From JBFWYO01 sp050186335 (GTDB lineage: Bacteria; Pseudomonadota; Alphaproteobacteria; Bin65): a stretch of DNA of 52,494 nt. Within the stretch, counting starts at the first letter, position 1; every line of letters begins with the position of its first letter. The notes below the pieces were generated by a model. The model saw nothing but the letters and a program-made list of their open reading frames with translations. It was not told the DNA's origin and searched no databases. The position numbers and the translations under genes are program-made. This document shows positions 1-8,611 of this stretch, piece by piece. Location: assembly GCA_050186335.1 (NCBI GenBank), contig JBFWYO010000023.1, positions 1 through 52,494 of the forward strand, read 5' to 3'.

Positions 1-126
1 ACCGGCCAGGAACTCAACAACAACCTGGAAAAGCTCAAAACGCCGGCCGATCCCAAATCCCCGGACAAGTCCCAGGACAAGACGCCGGACAAGCCGGCCA
101 CGCCGGCGCCGACCGAGAAGAAGTGA
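1..126 (+). CDS. C-terminal end of a CvpA-like membrane protein (partial)
   Basis: The window opens inside a reading frame that ends at TGA 124-126. The 41 visible residues are a low-complexity, Lys/Pro/Asp-rich hydrophilic tail (repeats of the type SPDKS, TPDKP, ending PTEKK). Nothing catalytic is visible. In many proteobacteria, including Alphaproteobacteria, the gene just upstream of purF is cvpA, a membrane protein with a hydrophilic C-terminal tail; the call rests on that position and on the tail character. The next gene, purF, starts about 160 bases downstream on the same strand, so co-transcription is likely. Another gene with a Pro/Lys-rich tail cannot be excluded. Confidence 0.45.
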   Translation, partial: TGQELNNNLEKLKTPADPKSPDKSQDKTPDKPATPAPTEKK

Positions 127-283
127 GCGACGCCCGGCCTGTGCCAAATTGCGCCGCCGGTTTACCCCTTGCCCCCTACCCAAAGCCCGTGCCGAGTGTT
201 ATTTACCCTGCGCCGCGCTGTGCTATCGGACTCGGCTGGGCGGTACGGCCGAGTTCGAGGGGATGGAACTAGGAACAGGGTTC

Positions 284-1759
284 ATGGAGTCCGAACGGAC
301 AAGCTTGACCACCAACCCCTTCGATGACGACAAGCTGCGCGAAGAGTGCGGCATATTCGGCGTCTACGACCACGAAGACGCAGCCGCGCTGACCGCGCTC
401 GGGCTGCACGCCCTACAGCACCGCGGGCAGGAAGCCGCCGGCATCGTCACCTTCGACGGCGAGCATTTCCACACCCACAAGGCGCCCGGCCATGTGGGCG
501 ACAATTTCAACACCAAGTCGGTCATCGAGGCGCTGCGCGGCCGGTTCGCCATCGGCCATGTGCGCTATTCGACCACCGGCGGCATGCTGATGCGCAACGT
601 GCAGCCGCTGTTCGGCGATTTCGCCTTCGGCGGCCTGGCCATCGGCCACAACGGCAATCTGACCAACGGCGTGGCGCTGCGCAAGGAGTTGGTCAACTCG
701 GGTCATCTATTCCAGTCGACCAGCGACACCGAAGTCATCATCCATCTGATCGCGACCAGCCGGGCGACTAACGTGGTCGACCGCGTGGTCGACGCGCTGG
801 GCCGCATCGAAGGCGCCTATTCGCTCGTCCTGCTGAGCCGCAAGAAGCTGATCGGCGTGCGCGACCCGCTCGGCGTGCGGCCGCTGGTTTTGGGCGATCT
901 GGACGGCAAGCCGATCCTGGCCTCGGAAACCTGCGCGCTCGACATCATCGGCGCGCGCTACGTGCGCGACATCGAACCCGGCGAAATGATCGTATTCGAC
1001 CAGGACGGCGTGCACAGCTCGCGTCCGTTCCCGCCGCATCGCAAGCGTTTCTGCGTGTTCGAGTATATTTATTTCGCCCGGCCGGACAGCATTGTCGACG
1101 GCCGCAGCGTGTACGAGGCGCGCAAGCGCATCGGCATGGAACTGGCGCGCGAATCGATGGTGCCGGCCGACGTCGTGGTGCCGGTGCCGGATTCGGGCGT
1201 GCCGGCGGCCATGGGCTACGCACAGCAAGCCCGACAATCATTCGAGCTCGGCATCATCCGCAATCACTATGTCGGGCGGACATTCATCGAGCCGGCCGAT
1301 CACATTCGCCATTTGGGCGTGCGCCTGAAGCACAATCCGAACCGCGCGCAGCTGGTCGGCAAGCGGGTCGTGCTGGTCGACGACAGCATCGTGCGCGGCA
1401 CCACGTCGAAGAAGATCGTCGACATGGTGCGCCAGGCCGGCGCCAAGGAAGTGCATATGCGCATCTCCAGCCCGCCGACCGCCAATTCATGCTTCTACGG
1501 CATCGACACGCCGGAGCGCAGCCAGTTGCTGGCGGCCAAGCACGATGTCGCCGGCATGGCCAAGTTCATCGGCGTGGATTCCCTGGCGTTCATTTCGATC
1601 GACGGCCTGTACCGCGCCATGGGCATGGCCAACGGTCGCGACAACGATCATCCGCAATTCTGCGACGCCTGCTTCACCGGCGATTATCCGACGCGGCTGA
1701 CCGACTACGACGACGGCTCGGTGTCGGAACAGCTTTCGCTGCTCGAAGAAGTCGTCTGA
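284..1759 (+). CDS. purF: Amidophosphoribosyltransferase PurF
   Basis: First committed step of purine synthesis: transfers ammonia from glutamine to PRPP to give 5-phosphoribosylamine. The N-terminal glutamine amidotransferase (Ntn hydrolase) domain has the nucleophile Cys22 in EECGIFGVYDHED, exposed after removal of a short propeptide. The C-terminal phosphoribosyltransferase domain carries the PRPP-binding signature VVLVDDSIVRGTTS near residue 362. The product is 491 residues, normal for the family. The frame is open upstream to ATG 149, but that extension is not PurF-like. ATG 284 has AGGAACAGGG just upstream; ATG 263 is an alternative. It follows a probable cvpA and lies 4 bases before an SDR gene, so the three probably form one transcript. 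Confidence 0.95.
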   Translation: MESERTSLTTNPFDDDKLREECGIFGVYDHEDAAALTALGLHALQHRGQEAAGIVTFDGEHFHTHKAPGHVGDNFNTKSVIEALRGRFAIGHVRYSTTGGMLMRNVQPLFGDFAFGGLAIGHNGNLTNGVALRKELVNSGHLFQSTSDTEVIIHLIATSRATNVVDRVVDALGRIEGAYSLVLLSRKKLIGVRDPLGVRPLVLGDLDGKPILASETCALDIIGARYVRDIEPGEMIVFDQDGVHSSRPFPPHRKRFCVFEYIYFARPDSIVDGRSVYEARKRIGMELARESMVPADVVVPVPDSGVPAAMGYAQQARQSFELGIIRNHYVGRTFIEPADHIRHLGVRLKHNPNRAQLVGKRVVLVDDSIVRGTTSKKIVDMVRQAGAKEVHMRISSPPTANSCFYGIDTPERSQLLAAKHDVAGMAKFIGVDSLAFISIDGLYRAMGMANGRDNDHPQFCDACFTGDYPTRLTDYDDGSVSEQLSLLEEVV

Positions 1760-1763
1760 CGCC

Positions 1764-2486
1764 ATGACGACCGCCGGCGCACAGTTGCAGGGGCGCGTTG
1801 CTCTGATCACCGGCGCCTCGCGCGGCATCGGTGCGGCCGTGGCCAAGCGCTTTGCCCAGGAAGGCGCGCACGTCATCCTGACCGCGCGCACGGTCGGCGG
1901 GCTCGAGGAAGTCGACGATGCGATCCAGGCGGCCGGCGGTGCCGCGACGCTGGTGCCGCTCGATTTACGCGAATCGGCCAAAATCGACGAACTCGCCGCC
2001 GCGATCGCCCAGCGCTGGGGCAAGCTCGATATTCTGGTCGGCAACGCCGGCATTCTGGGCGAGCTGACGCCGCTGACCCACATGGACCCGCCGTTGTGGC
2101 AGTCGGTCCTGGACATCAATGTCACGGCCAATTGGCGCCTGCTGCGGGCAACCGACGGGTTGTTGCGCGCATCGGCGGCGGGACGCGCGATCTTCGTCAC
2201 CTCGGGCGCCGCGCGCGGCGTCTACCCGTATTGGGGCGCCTATGCGGTCTCCAAGGCGGCACTGGAAATGATGATCAAGACGTACGCCGCCGAAGTCGAC
2301 AAGACCAATATCCGCGCCAACATCGTCGACCCCGGCGCGGTGCGCACCGGCATGCGCGCGCAGGCATTTCCCGGCGAAGATCCGGGCACGCTGCCGGCGC
2401 CGGAGCAGATCACCGATATTTTCGTCGATTTGGCGAAGGTCGCCTGCCGGCACAATGGCGACATCGTGGCCGCGCAACGGCGCTGA
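1764..2486 (+). CDS. SDR-family NAD(P)-dependent oxidoreductase
   Basis: Classical short-chain dehydrogenase/reductase of 240 residues. The Rossmann cofactor motif TGASRGIG is at residues 16-23, GNAGILG follows in the middle, and the catalytic residues are Ser147 (FVTSGAAR), Tyr160 and Lys164 (YAVSK). The substrate cannot be read from sequence; FabG-like oxo-acyl reductases and sugar or steroid dehydrogenases share these motifs. It starts 4 bases after the purF stop, so translation is probably coupled. An SDR directly after purF is a recurrent alphaproteobacterial arrangement, as far as I recall. No further gene follows on this strand for 335 bases. Confidence 0.88.
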   Translation: MTTAGAQLQGRVALITGASRGIGAAVAKRFAQEGAHVILTARTVGGLEEVDDAIQAAGGAATLVPLDLRESAKIDELAAAIAQRWGKLDILVGNAGILGELTPLTHMDPPLWQSVLDINVTANWRLLRATDGLLRASAAGRAIFVTSGAARGVYPYWGAYAVSKAALEMMIKTYAAEVDKTNIRANIVDPGAVRTGMRAQAFPGEDPGTLPAPEQITDIFVDLAKVACRHNGDIVAAQRR

Positions 2487-2666
2487 CCCACGCAGTACAT
2501 CGTCAATTCAAACCAATAACTTGACCTTTCATTGAGCCTGCGCGAAACGCGCCGCGCCCGAATTTTGCTTCGGCCTGAAGCCAATTGGCGCGTTCCTCCA
2601 CCGACTGCTGCTTAAATTTGCGGCACATATTTATTTTGCCCAGAATTTATACAGCAACACCGTAAG

Positions 2667-2680
2667 TGATAAATTTATCA
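2667..2680. promoter_or_regulatory. Perfect 14-bp palindrome, possible activator site
   Basis: TGATAAATTTATCA reads the same on both strands. It sits in an AT-rich pocket about 25 bases upstream of a sigma-54-type promoter. It lies between two arms of a wider inverted repeat, AACACC (2656-2661) and GGTGTT (2693-2698). The position suits an enhancer-binding protein or repressor site; no known consensus was matched. Confidence 0.4.
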
Positions 2681-2703
2681 TAATAAATTCATGGTGTTAC
2701 GGT

Positions 2704-2722
2704 TTGGCACAAACCTTGCTTT
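2704..2722 (+). promoter_or_regulatory. Sigma-54 (RpoN) promoter of the TorF-type porin gene
   Basis: TTGGCAC, then AAACC, then TTGCTTT matches the -24/-12 consensus TGGCAC-N5-TTGCW exactly, with GG (2706-2707) and GC (2718-2719) 12 bases apart as RpoN promoters require. Transcription would begin near 2730, leaving a leader of about 90 bases before the ATG at 2822. The surrounding 100 bases are strikingly AT-rich, which suits an activator-binding and bending region. The rest of the 335-base gap shows no gene. Confidence 0.72.
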
Positions 2723-2821
2723 TAGAAGGGCGCGGATCACTGGCAGGCGTCCCTCTCCGTCGCAGGCCAGTCGTCCGGGGGAAGTGGGGCACGTCGCCTT
2801 AACCTACAGGAGACAATCATT

Positions 2822-3607
2822 ATGTACTTCCGTTCGATCCTCTCGGCCGCCGTAGCGGCTTCGTTCCTCGCGTGGTCGCCGCTGGTCGCCGCCGAGGAGA
2901 AGAAGGAAGAGAAGCTTATTCCCGGCACCTTCTCGGCAACCATTTCGGGCATGAGCGACTATCGTTTCCGCGGCGTCTCGCAGACCGACAACATCCCGGC
3001 CGTGCAGGGCAGCTTCGATTGGGAAATGCCGATCATCAAAGACTACATGTCGGTATTTCTCGGCGTCTGGGCGTCCAACGTCAATTTCAAGGATGGCGGC
3101 GACTCGGTCATCGAAATCGACGTCTATGGCGGCGTAAAAGGCACGATCGACAAGTTCAGCTGGAAACTGCAGTTCATCGGCTACCTCTATCCGGGCGCTG
3201 AAAGCTTCCGGAATTACGACTACTTCGAAATCAACCCGGAAATCGGCTACGATTTCGGCTTCCTCTCGGCCAGCACCGGCATCAACTACTCGCCCGAATA
3301 TTTCGGCAAGTCCGGCGATGCGGTCTATTGGTATGCTGGCGTAACGGTGCCGCTACCGATCGAAGCGCTCGAACGCTTCAAACCGGCCATCGTGGGCGGC
3401 GTCGGCTATCAGGCGATCCAGCGGAATGCCAACTACGGCACGCCCGACTACTGGACCTGGAACATCGGCATCCAGTTCGAATTCGAAGGCTTCGCCGTCT
3501 CGGCCAAATACGTCGACACCGACATCTCCCGCGCGAATTGCGCCGGCGGCCGTCGTTGGTGCGGCGCTACCGGCATCGTTTCGGTTACCAAGACCTTCTC
3601 CTGGTAA
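2822..3607 (+). CDS. TorF-family putative outer-membrane porin
   Basis: 261-residue secreted protein with a clear Sec signal peptide (cleavage likely after PLVAA, residues about 1-24) and an acidic/lysine-rich start of the mature part. The body is rich in aromatic residues and alternating strands (SGMSDYRFRGVSQTDNIPAVQG) and ends in aromatic Trp, as outer-membrane beta-barrels do. The motif SDYRFRGVSQ is typical of the family annotated as TIGR02001/TorF putative porins. The substrate is unknown. AGGAGA at 2808-2813 is an ideal ribosome-binding site. The upstream sigma-54 promoter suggests control by nitrogen or another RpoN-dependent signal; family members often lie near ammonium transport genes (my recollection), but none is in this window. 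A strong hairpin follows the stop. Confidence 0.85.
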   Translation: MYFRSILSAAVAASFLAWSPLVAAEEKKEEKLIPGTFSATISGMSDYRFRGVSQTDNIPAVQGSFDWEMPIIKDYMSVFLGVWASNVNFKDGGDSVIEIDVYGGVKGTIDKFSWKLQFIGYLYPGAESFRNYDYFEINPEIGYDFGFLSASTGINYSPEYFGKSGDAVYWYAGVTVPLPIEALERFKPAIVGGVGYQAIQRNANYGTPDYWTWNIGIQFEFEGFAVSAKYVDTDISRANCAGGRRWCGATGIVSVTKTFSW

Positions 3608-3686
3608 TTGCCTGAACCACGAAGCGCTTTTCGCGCTTCAGAATTACCGCGGATTGGCCGTAGCGGCCGGTCGGTCTGCGGGAACC

Positions 3687-3716
3687 AAGGGCGGCGGTCT
3701 CCTCACCGCCGCCCTT
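3687..3716 (+). terminator. Strong hairpin after the porin gene
   Basis: AAGGGCGGCGGT and ACCGCCGCCCTT form a perfect 12-bp stem with a 6-base loop (CTCCTC). The T-run is weak (TTACCATTT). It lies 80 bases after the porin stop and probably ends that transcript. Confidence 0.65.
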
Positions 3717-3732
3717 ACCATTTCAAGCGCGC

Positions 3733-3761
3733 GCAGCCGCGGTTCGATGAGCCGCGGCTGC
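3733..3761. terminator. Second hairpin between convergent genes
   Basis: GCAGCCGCGG and CCGCGGCTGC form a 10-bp stem with a 9-base loop, 18 bases past the der stop on the minus strand. On the plus strand it is followed by AGTGTTTTC. It may act in both directions. Confidence 0.5.
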
Positions 3762-3778
3762 AGTGTTTTCGGGGCGCG

Positions 3779-5218
3779 TCAATCGTCGGAGAACGGGTTC
3801 TCGCCGCCACGCATGATGGTGCGAATCGGTACGCCCTCGAGACCGAAATCGGCGCGCATGCCGTTGGTCAGATAGCGCAGATACATTTCCGGCATGTCCT
3901 GCGGCAGATTGCAGAACAGCGCAAAGGTCGGCGGCCGCGATTTGACCTGCGTCATATAGCGGATCTTGAGCCGGCGTCCGTTGACCAGCGGCGGCGGATT
4001 GGCTTCCATGGCCGCGCGCAGCCAACGATTGAGGGCGCCGGTGCCGACCCTGCTCGACCACACGCGCTCGATGCGCAGAACCTCTTTCATCAACCGGTCG
4101 AGTTGGGTTCCTTCCAGCGCGGACATGGTGATCATCGGCACGCCGCGCGCCTGCGCCAGCGACTGGTCGAGGCTCTCGGCGATCAGGTTGCGCAACTTGT
4201 TGGGATTGGTGACCTTGTCCCATTTGTTGGCGGCGATCACCAGTGCGCGGCCTTCGTCGATGACCTGCTTGGCGATGGTGAGATCCTGCTTTTCGATGCC
4301 GTAGCCGAAATCCTGGACCGAATTGGCGTCGATCATCAGCACCACCACGTCGGCGAACTGTACCGCGCGGTCGGTATCGGCGACCGACATGCGTTCCAGT
4401 TCGTCGGCGACTTTGGCGCGCCGCCGTATGCCGGCGGTATCGATCAAGCGGATTTCGCGTCCGCCCCACGACCAGTCGATGGCGATGGCATCGCGCGTCA
4501 GACCGGGCTCGGGACCGGTAATGACGCGGTCTTGGCCCAGCAGACGATTGATCAGAGTCGACTTGCCGGCGTTCGGCCGGCCGACCACCGCGAGATTGAG
4601 TGGCCGCTTGAGCCATGCCGCTTCGTCGGTATCGTCGTCGGCCGCCGTCACCGCGCTCGGCGCATTTTCGTCGTAGGGCAGAAAGCCCCGGTCGGCCATC
4701 GCCGCGGCGATCGCGTCGTACAGTTCGCTCATGCCTTCGCCATGTTCGGCCGACAGGCCGATCGGCTCGCCCAAGCCCAGATTGAACGCTTCCAGGCGTC
4801 CGGCCTCGCCGGCCTTGCCCTCGCATTTATTGGCGAGCAGCAACAGCTTGGCCTTGCTGCGCCGGAGCGCCTTGGCGAAATGTTCGTCTTCGTTGGTGAT
4901 GCCGGCGCGCGCATCGACGACGAACAGCGCGAGATCGGCTTCGTCCAGCGCCTGCATGGTTTGCGTCAGCATGCGCCGCTGCAGCGACGCCTCGCTGTCG
5001 CTGCGTTCGAGGCCGGCGGTGTCGATCACTCGGAAGCTGAGGTCGGCGAACTTGCCCTGCCCTTCGCGCCGGTCGCGCGTCACTCCCGGCGTGTCGTGCA
5101 CGATGGCGGTGCGCCGCCCGGTCAGCCGGTTGAACAGCGTCGACTTGCCGACATTCGGCCGGCCGACGATGACAACCGTGAAGTTGACCGGCGATCTGTC
5201 GCTTTCCGCGCGCGCCAC
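3779..5218 (-). CDS. der: Ribosome biogenesis GTPase Der (EngA)
   Basis: Essential tandem GTPase needed for maturation of the 50S subunit. Two complete G domains are visible: the first with GRPNVGKST near residue 18, DTAGLE and NKCE; the second with GRPNAGKST, DTAGIR and NKWD. A C-terminal KH-like domain follows (KSRPPTFALFCN, then NGMRADFGLEGVPIRTIMR). The length of 479 residues is usual. The start is GTG at 5216-5218, only 4 bases after the bamB stop, so the two are coupled. The order yfgM-bamB-der matches the conserved proteobacterial operon. Confidence 0.95.
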   Translation of the reverse strand: MARAESDRSPVNFTVVIVGRPNVGKSTLFNRLTGRRTAIVHDTPGVTRDRREGQGKFADLSFRVIDTAGLERSDSEASLQRRMLTQTMQALDEADLALFVVDARAGITNEDEHFAKALRRSKAKLLLLANKCEGKAGEAGRLEAFNLGLGEPIGLSAEHGEGMSELYDAIAAAMADRGFLPYDENAPSAVTAADDDTDEAAWLKRPLNLAVVGRPNAGKSTLINRLLGQDRVITGPEPGLTRDAIAIDWSWGGREIRLIDTAGIRRRAKVADELERMSVADTDRAVQFADVVVLMIDANSVQDFGYGIEKQDLTIAKQVIDEGRALVIAANKWDKVTNPNKLRNLIAESLDQSLAQARGVPMITMSALEGTQLDRLMKEVLRIERVWSSRVGTGALNRWLRAAMEANPPPLVNGRRLKIRYMTQVKSRPPTFALFCNLPQDMPEMYLRYLTNGMRADFGLEGVPIRTIMRGGENPFSDD

Positions 5219-5222
5219 GGGC

Positions 5223-6608
5223 TCAGCGCATGGCGGTCAGGCGGCCGCCATCGTCCAGGAAGTAAATCGTGTTATTGGCCACCACGGGCTGAATGAGTAT
5301 GCCTTCATTGGTCTTGATTTCGCCCAGCGCCTTGCCGGTGTAGGGAGAAATGGACACCGCCTTGCCGTGCGATCCGGTGACGATCAGCCGATCGCCCGCC
5401 AGCACCGGGCCGGTCCAGACGATGAACTGTTTCCGGCGTGTCTTGTCGTCGACCAGATTGTTCAGGTTGGTGGTCCAGCGTACCTTGCCGTCGCGCCGCT
5501 GAGCCGCCGCGAGGTCGCCCTCGCCGGTCACGAAGAACACGTAATCCCCGGCCACCCAAGGCGTTTGCAGGCTGCCGACGTCGATATCCCAGACGCGCTG
5601 GCCGCTGCGAATGTCGATGGCGGCGAGCCGGCCGGACTGGCTGACCGCGAACACCATGCCGCGGTCGATCACCGGATTGCCGCGAATATCGGCGATGTTG
5701 CTGACCTGGTCGCGCGGTCGCAGCGCGGCGAGACGTTCCGACCAAAGCGTACGGCCGTTATCGGCACGCAAGGCTACGATTTCGCCGGTCGACATCGGAA
5801 CAACGACGGTGTCGCCATCGACCGCCGGACTGGCGCCGCCCAGAATTGTCGTGGTTTCCGGCGTGCCGGCAAAGCTCCACAGCTTTTCGCCCTTCTTGAG
5901 ATCGAACACAATGAGTTCGTTCTCGACGGTAACAGCGAAGATGCGGCCATTTGCGACCGTCGGCGCGGCGCGGAACGGCGCAGCGGCCGGCGTGCGCCAG
6001 ACTTCCTTGCCGGACTTTGCGTCGAGCGCAAGGACGTCGCCCTGGCCGGTGGTCACCACGACCAGACCGTCGGCATAGGCGACTCCGCCGCCCAGTTCGC
6101 CGCCTTCGCTGGAACCCCAGTTCAACGGATTGATGCTCGAGAAGATCGTCGAACTTTTTTGCAGTACCTCGACGCTCCATAATTGGCTGCCGGCATCGGC
6201 CGAGAACGCGCGCACCCGCGCCGCGGCGTCCATCGTGAAGATCAGCCCATCGCCGAGCACCGGCTGCGCCAGCAAACGCTGATAACGGCCGGAGCCGTTG
6301 CCGATGCTGCTGCTCCACGCCCGTTGCGGGGCCGGGCCGAGCGCCAAATGGTGCATCGCGTGATTCGGGTACCCGCCCGGCTGCGGCCACGCCGGATTGG
6401 CCGCCGGCTTCGGCAGCTCGATCTTGACCTCGGCCAACGCCCGGTCGGGGCTGATGCCCTCGTCCTGCAGCAGCACCGCGACACGCGCGCCGGGCAACGG
6501 TGGTCCTTTTTTTTCGCTGAACAAGCCGTCGATCGTGCTGCAGCCGGCCAACGCGGCGCCGCAGACGGCGGAAAGGGCCAGCGTACGGATTCCGGAACGA
6601 AAATTCAT
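5223..6608 (-). CDS. bamB: Outer-membrane assembly lipoprotein BamB (PQQ-like beta-propeller)
   Basis: Lipoprotein of the BAM complex that inserts beta-barrels into the outer membrane. The signal peptide ends in a lipobox (LAGCS, Cys at about residue 22). It is followed by repeated beta-propeller blades with Trp-docking sequences such as GKEVWRTPA, GEKLWSFAG, GRTLWSERL and GQRVWDIDV. About 461 residues, longer than E. coli BamB but usual in Alphaproteobacteria. ATG 6608 is preferred, with AGAGG 8 bases upstream; ATG 6614 is too close to that site, and the frame upstream to 6644 is not signal-like. It lies between yfgM-like and der genes, which supports the assignment over other PQQ-repeat proteins. 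Confidence 0.88.
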   Translation of the reverse strand: MNFRSGIRTLALSAVCGAALAGCSTIDGLFSEKKGPPLPGARVAVLLQDEGISPDRALAEVKIELPKPAANPAWPQPGGYPNHAMHHLALGPAPQRAWSSSIGNGSGRYQRLLAQPVLGDGLIFTMDAAARVRAFSADAGSQLWSVEVLQKSSTIFSSINPLNWGSSEGGELGGGVAYADGLVVVTTGQGDVLALDAKSGKEVWRTPAAAPFRAAPTVANGRIFAVTVENELIVFDLKKGEKLWSFAGTPETTTILGGASPAVDGDTVVVPMSTGEIVALRADNGRTLWSERLAALRPRDQVSNIADIRGNPVIDRGMVFAVSQSGRLAAIDIRSGQRVWDIDVGSLQTPWVAGDYVFFVTGEGDLAAAQRRDGKVRWTTNLNNLVDDKTRRKQFIVWTGPVLAGDRLIVTGSHGKAVSISPYTGKALGEIKTNEGILIQPVVANNTIYFLDDGGRLTAMR

Positions 6609-6630
6609 CGCCATCGCCTCTTGTCTGTCT

Positions 6631-7326
6631 TCAGCTGCTGCCAAGAATGGTCTGCATCGCCCGCGCGCGCGCGCGCAACGATTCGGGTGCTTCTGCGTCG
6701 CTTGCCAGGCGGCCGAAGATTTCGCGCGCCTCGGCGCGCTTGCCCGCCTTATCGAGCGCCAGGCCGGTAATTTCGGTGGCGGTATAGCGCCAGGCGTTCT
6801 TACCTTCGGTAAGCGGCTTCATGCGTTCGACCAGCGCCACCGGATCCGCGGAATCGAGCGCGTGCCAACCGTAAAGCACCAACGCCAGTTCGCGCACGTT
6901 GCGGTCGACGCGATCGTCCTTGGTCAGCGCATCGTACACGCGCATGGAATTGGCGACATCGCCTTGCTTGGCAAATGCCGCGGCTTCCTGAAGCCGCGCG
7001 AGCGCGGCGTAGCCGCTCGGCGCATCGCGCACCAGGGTGGCCAGCGCGTCGGTCGCCTCCTTCGTCTTGCCGTCCTTGATCAACCCGACGGCGACCGCAT
7101 AGCGCTCGCTGGCAGCCAGTTTCGCCTTTTCCTGCTCGCCTTGCCAGAACTTGTAGCCGCCAACACCCAGCACAACCAGGACCGCGAACGCGATCGCGAT
7201 GTTGCCGTACTTGGCCCAGACCTTCTTATACTTGTCCTGCTTCAGCTCCTGGTTGATCTCCCGAACCAGCAATTCCTGCTCGGGCTCCAACTCAGGCTCA
7301 TCGTTTCTCTTCTTGCGGTCGGCCAT
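6631..7326 (-). CDS. YfgM-like TPR membrane protein
   Basis: 231 residues. A charged cytosolic N-terminus (MADRKKRNDEPELEPEQ) is followed by one membrane segment (about residues 44-63, IAIAFAVLVVLGVGGYKF). The periplasmic part is helical, TPR-like (YAVAVGLIKDGKTKEATDALATL and later units). This is the architecture of YfgM/AncA, which works with the SecYEG-PpiD periplasmic chaperone network. ATG 7326 fits the family; an upstream frame to 7431 is not conserved-looking. It is first in the yfgM-bamB-der operon, 22 bases before bamB. Confidence 0.8.
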   Translation of the reverse strand: MADRKKRNDEPELEPEQELLVREINQELKQDKYKKVWAKYGNIAIAFAVLVVLGVGGYKFWQGEQEKAKLAASERYAVAVGLIKDGKTKEATDALATLVRDAPSGYAALARLQEAAAFAKQGDVANSMRVYDALTKDDRVDRNVRELALVLYGWHALDSADPVALVERMKPLTEGKNAWRYTATEITGLALDKAGKRAEAREIFGRLASDAEAPESLRARARAMQTILGSS

Positions 7327-7459
7327 GGGCGCGGAAAACTCGACAAAATCGGCGGAATGCCTGGGGAAGACGGGCGCTACATATAGTACGCCGCTCCCCC
7401 GAACGCAATCGAAGGAACGGCTGCCAAACACCAGCGTTTCCGCCGTTTCGACCTCTTTA

Positions 7460-7487
7460 TTGACAGCGCCGACGCATGGCTTACTGT
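7460..7487 (+). promoter_or_regulatory. Possible sigma-70 promoter for the DUF2794 gene
   Basis: A perfect TTGACA (7460-7465) is followed at 16 bases by TACTGT (7482-7487), a poor -10 element. The start codon is at 7521. The region also separates the divergent yfgM-bamB-der operon. Confidence 0.4.
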
Positions 7488-7520
7488 AACTATTAGGTCA
7501 CATCGCTGTTCAGGAGCTTC

Positions 7521-7892
7521 ATGGCTACGGTGATCAGCTTCCACCAGTTCCGCCCCGACGCCGCGCCAAACGCGAAGTCGGGGCGCAAGCGGGTCTTCTT
7601 CGATCGAAGCGAATTGTATCGACTGCTTAATTTGTACAGCCGCCGGGTAATGAGTGGGGAATGGCGCGATTACGCCATCGATCATGACGACCGCTCGGCC
7701 ACATTCTCGGTGTTTCGCCATGCCGCCGAGCGGCCAATGTACGCGATCACCAAGATTCACGGAACGGGCGGCAAGAGCGGAAACCGCTATGTGCTGACCG
7801 CCGGACCGGAGAAGCTGAGCGCCAGCGCCGATTTGGCGGACGTCATCGAAGCGTTGGAAAAGCGCTTGCGCCTGGTCTGGACTGGGTCCTGA
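7521..7892 (+). CDS. DUF2794 family protein
   Basis: 123 residues, no signal or membrane segment. It matches the family pattern by eye: a short N-terminus ending in RVFFDRSELYRLLNLY, then SGEWRDYAIDHDD and a basic C-terminal helix (ALEKRLRLVWTGS). DUF2794 is an alphaproteobacterial family of unknown function, so this gene also supports the taxonomic call. It is a single gene: yfgM-bamB-der is divergent on one side, and the PPOX gene converges 33 bases after its stop. Confidence 0.8.
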   Translation: MATVISFHQFRPDAAPNAKSGRKRVFFDRSELYRLLNLYSRRVMSGEWRDYAIDHDDRSATFSVFRHAAERPMYAITKIHGTGGKSGNRYVLTAGPEKLSASADLADVIEALEKRLRLVWTGS

Positions 7893-7925
7893 TTTTGGCC
7901 CGCGCGCTTTGAGGCAAGGCGCCGT

Positions 7926-8552
7926 TCAATAAAGATCCGTTACATAGCTCTTCTGCACTTGCGCCTCGACGTCCTCAACCTTTCGATCCTTGATGCCGGC
8001 CATGGTCAGCGCGATCGCGGCCAAGCTGGGCACGGATTGTCGATCCGGCCGCGCAGCTGCGTCCCACATGCGGGCGCGCCTGAACGCCTTGCCGCAGTGC
8101 GGATAAATCTGATCGATCTCGACCAGGATCACGGAATTGGGCTGCTTGCCATCGACCGCAGCCGGCGCCAGCAGATTCGGATCGCGCGAAATCCGTGCGC
8201 GGCCGAAGATGCGCAGGGTTTCGTCGTGCCCGGGAATGACGAACAGGATCGCCACCTGCGGATTGACGAGAATGTTGCAGAGCGTTTCCAGCTTGTTGTT
8301 GCCGGGCCGATCGGGGATCGCCAGCGTGCGTTCGTCGAGCACGCGAACGAAACCCGGACGGTCGCCACGCGGGCTGACATCCTGGCGGCCGTCGGCGTCG
8401 CAACTGCCGATGCAGACGAAAGGCGAAAGCGCAATGAACCGCCGGCACAACTCGTCGAGCCGATCGGTCTTGGCGGCGGCGGCCAATTTCTTGGTTTCGC
8501 CGTAGACCGCGCGCAGTTCCGCCTCTGAGGTGATGAGATCGTTGCCCGACAT
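7926..8552 (-). CDS. Pyridoxamine 5'-phosphate oxidase-family flavoprotein
   Basis: 208 residues with the split-barrel FMN-binding pattern: FVCIGSCDADGRQDVSPRGDRPGFVRVLDERTL, then DRPGNNKLETLCNIL and NPQVAILFVIPG. This resembles the PPOX subgroup called the MSMEG_1061 family. Such proteins bind FMN or F420 and reduce or oxidise small molecules; the substrate is not predictable. ATG 8552 has GGAG 5 bases upstream (TTGGAGATAGC); the longer frame to 8579 lacks this. It lies downstream of a MetE-like gene on the same strand, separated by an 87-base repeat-bearing gap, so co-transcription is possible. Confidence 0.8.
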   Translation of the reverse strand: MSGNDLITSEAELRAVYGETKKLAAAAKTDRLDELCRRFIALSPFVCIGSCDADGRQDVSPRGDRPGFVRVLDERTLAIPDRPGNNKLETLCNILVNPQVAILFVIPGHDETLRIFGRARISRDPNLLAPAAVDGKQPNSVILVEIDQIYPHCGKAFRRARMWDAAARPDRQSVPSLAAIALTMAGIKDRKVEDVEAQVQKSYVTDLY

Positions 8553-8611
8553 GCTATCTCCAATGATCGTTTCGGCCATGATATCGCAATCCGACGACCG
8601 CGGCGACGGCC

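Noticed and set aside
3608..5296. Plus-strand open frame of 562 codons antisense to der
   Set aside because: It has low-complexity Arg/Ala/Gly-rich composition, no domain, and lies wholly opposite a clear der gene; a by-product of high GC.
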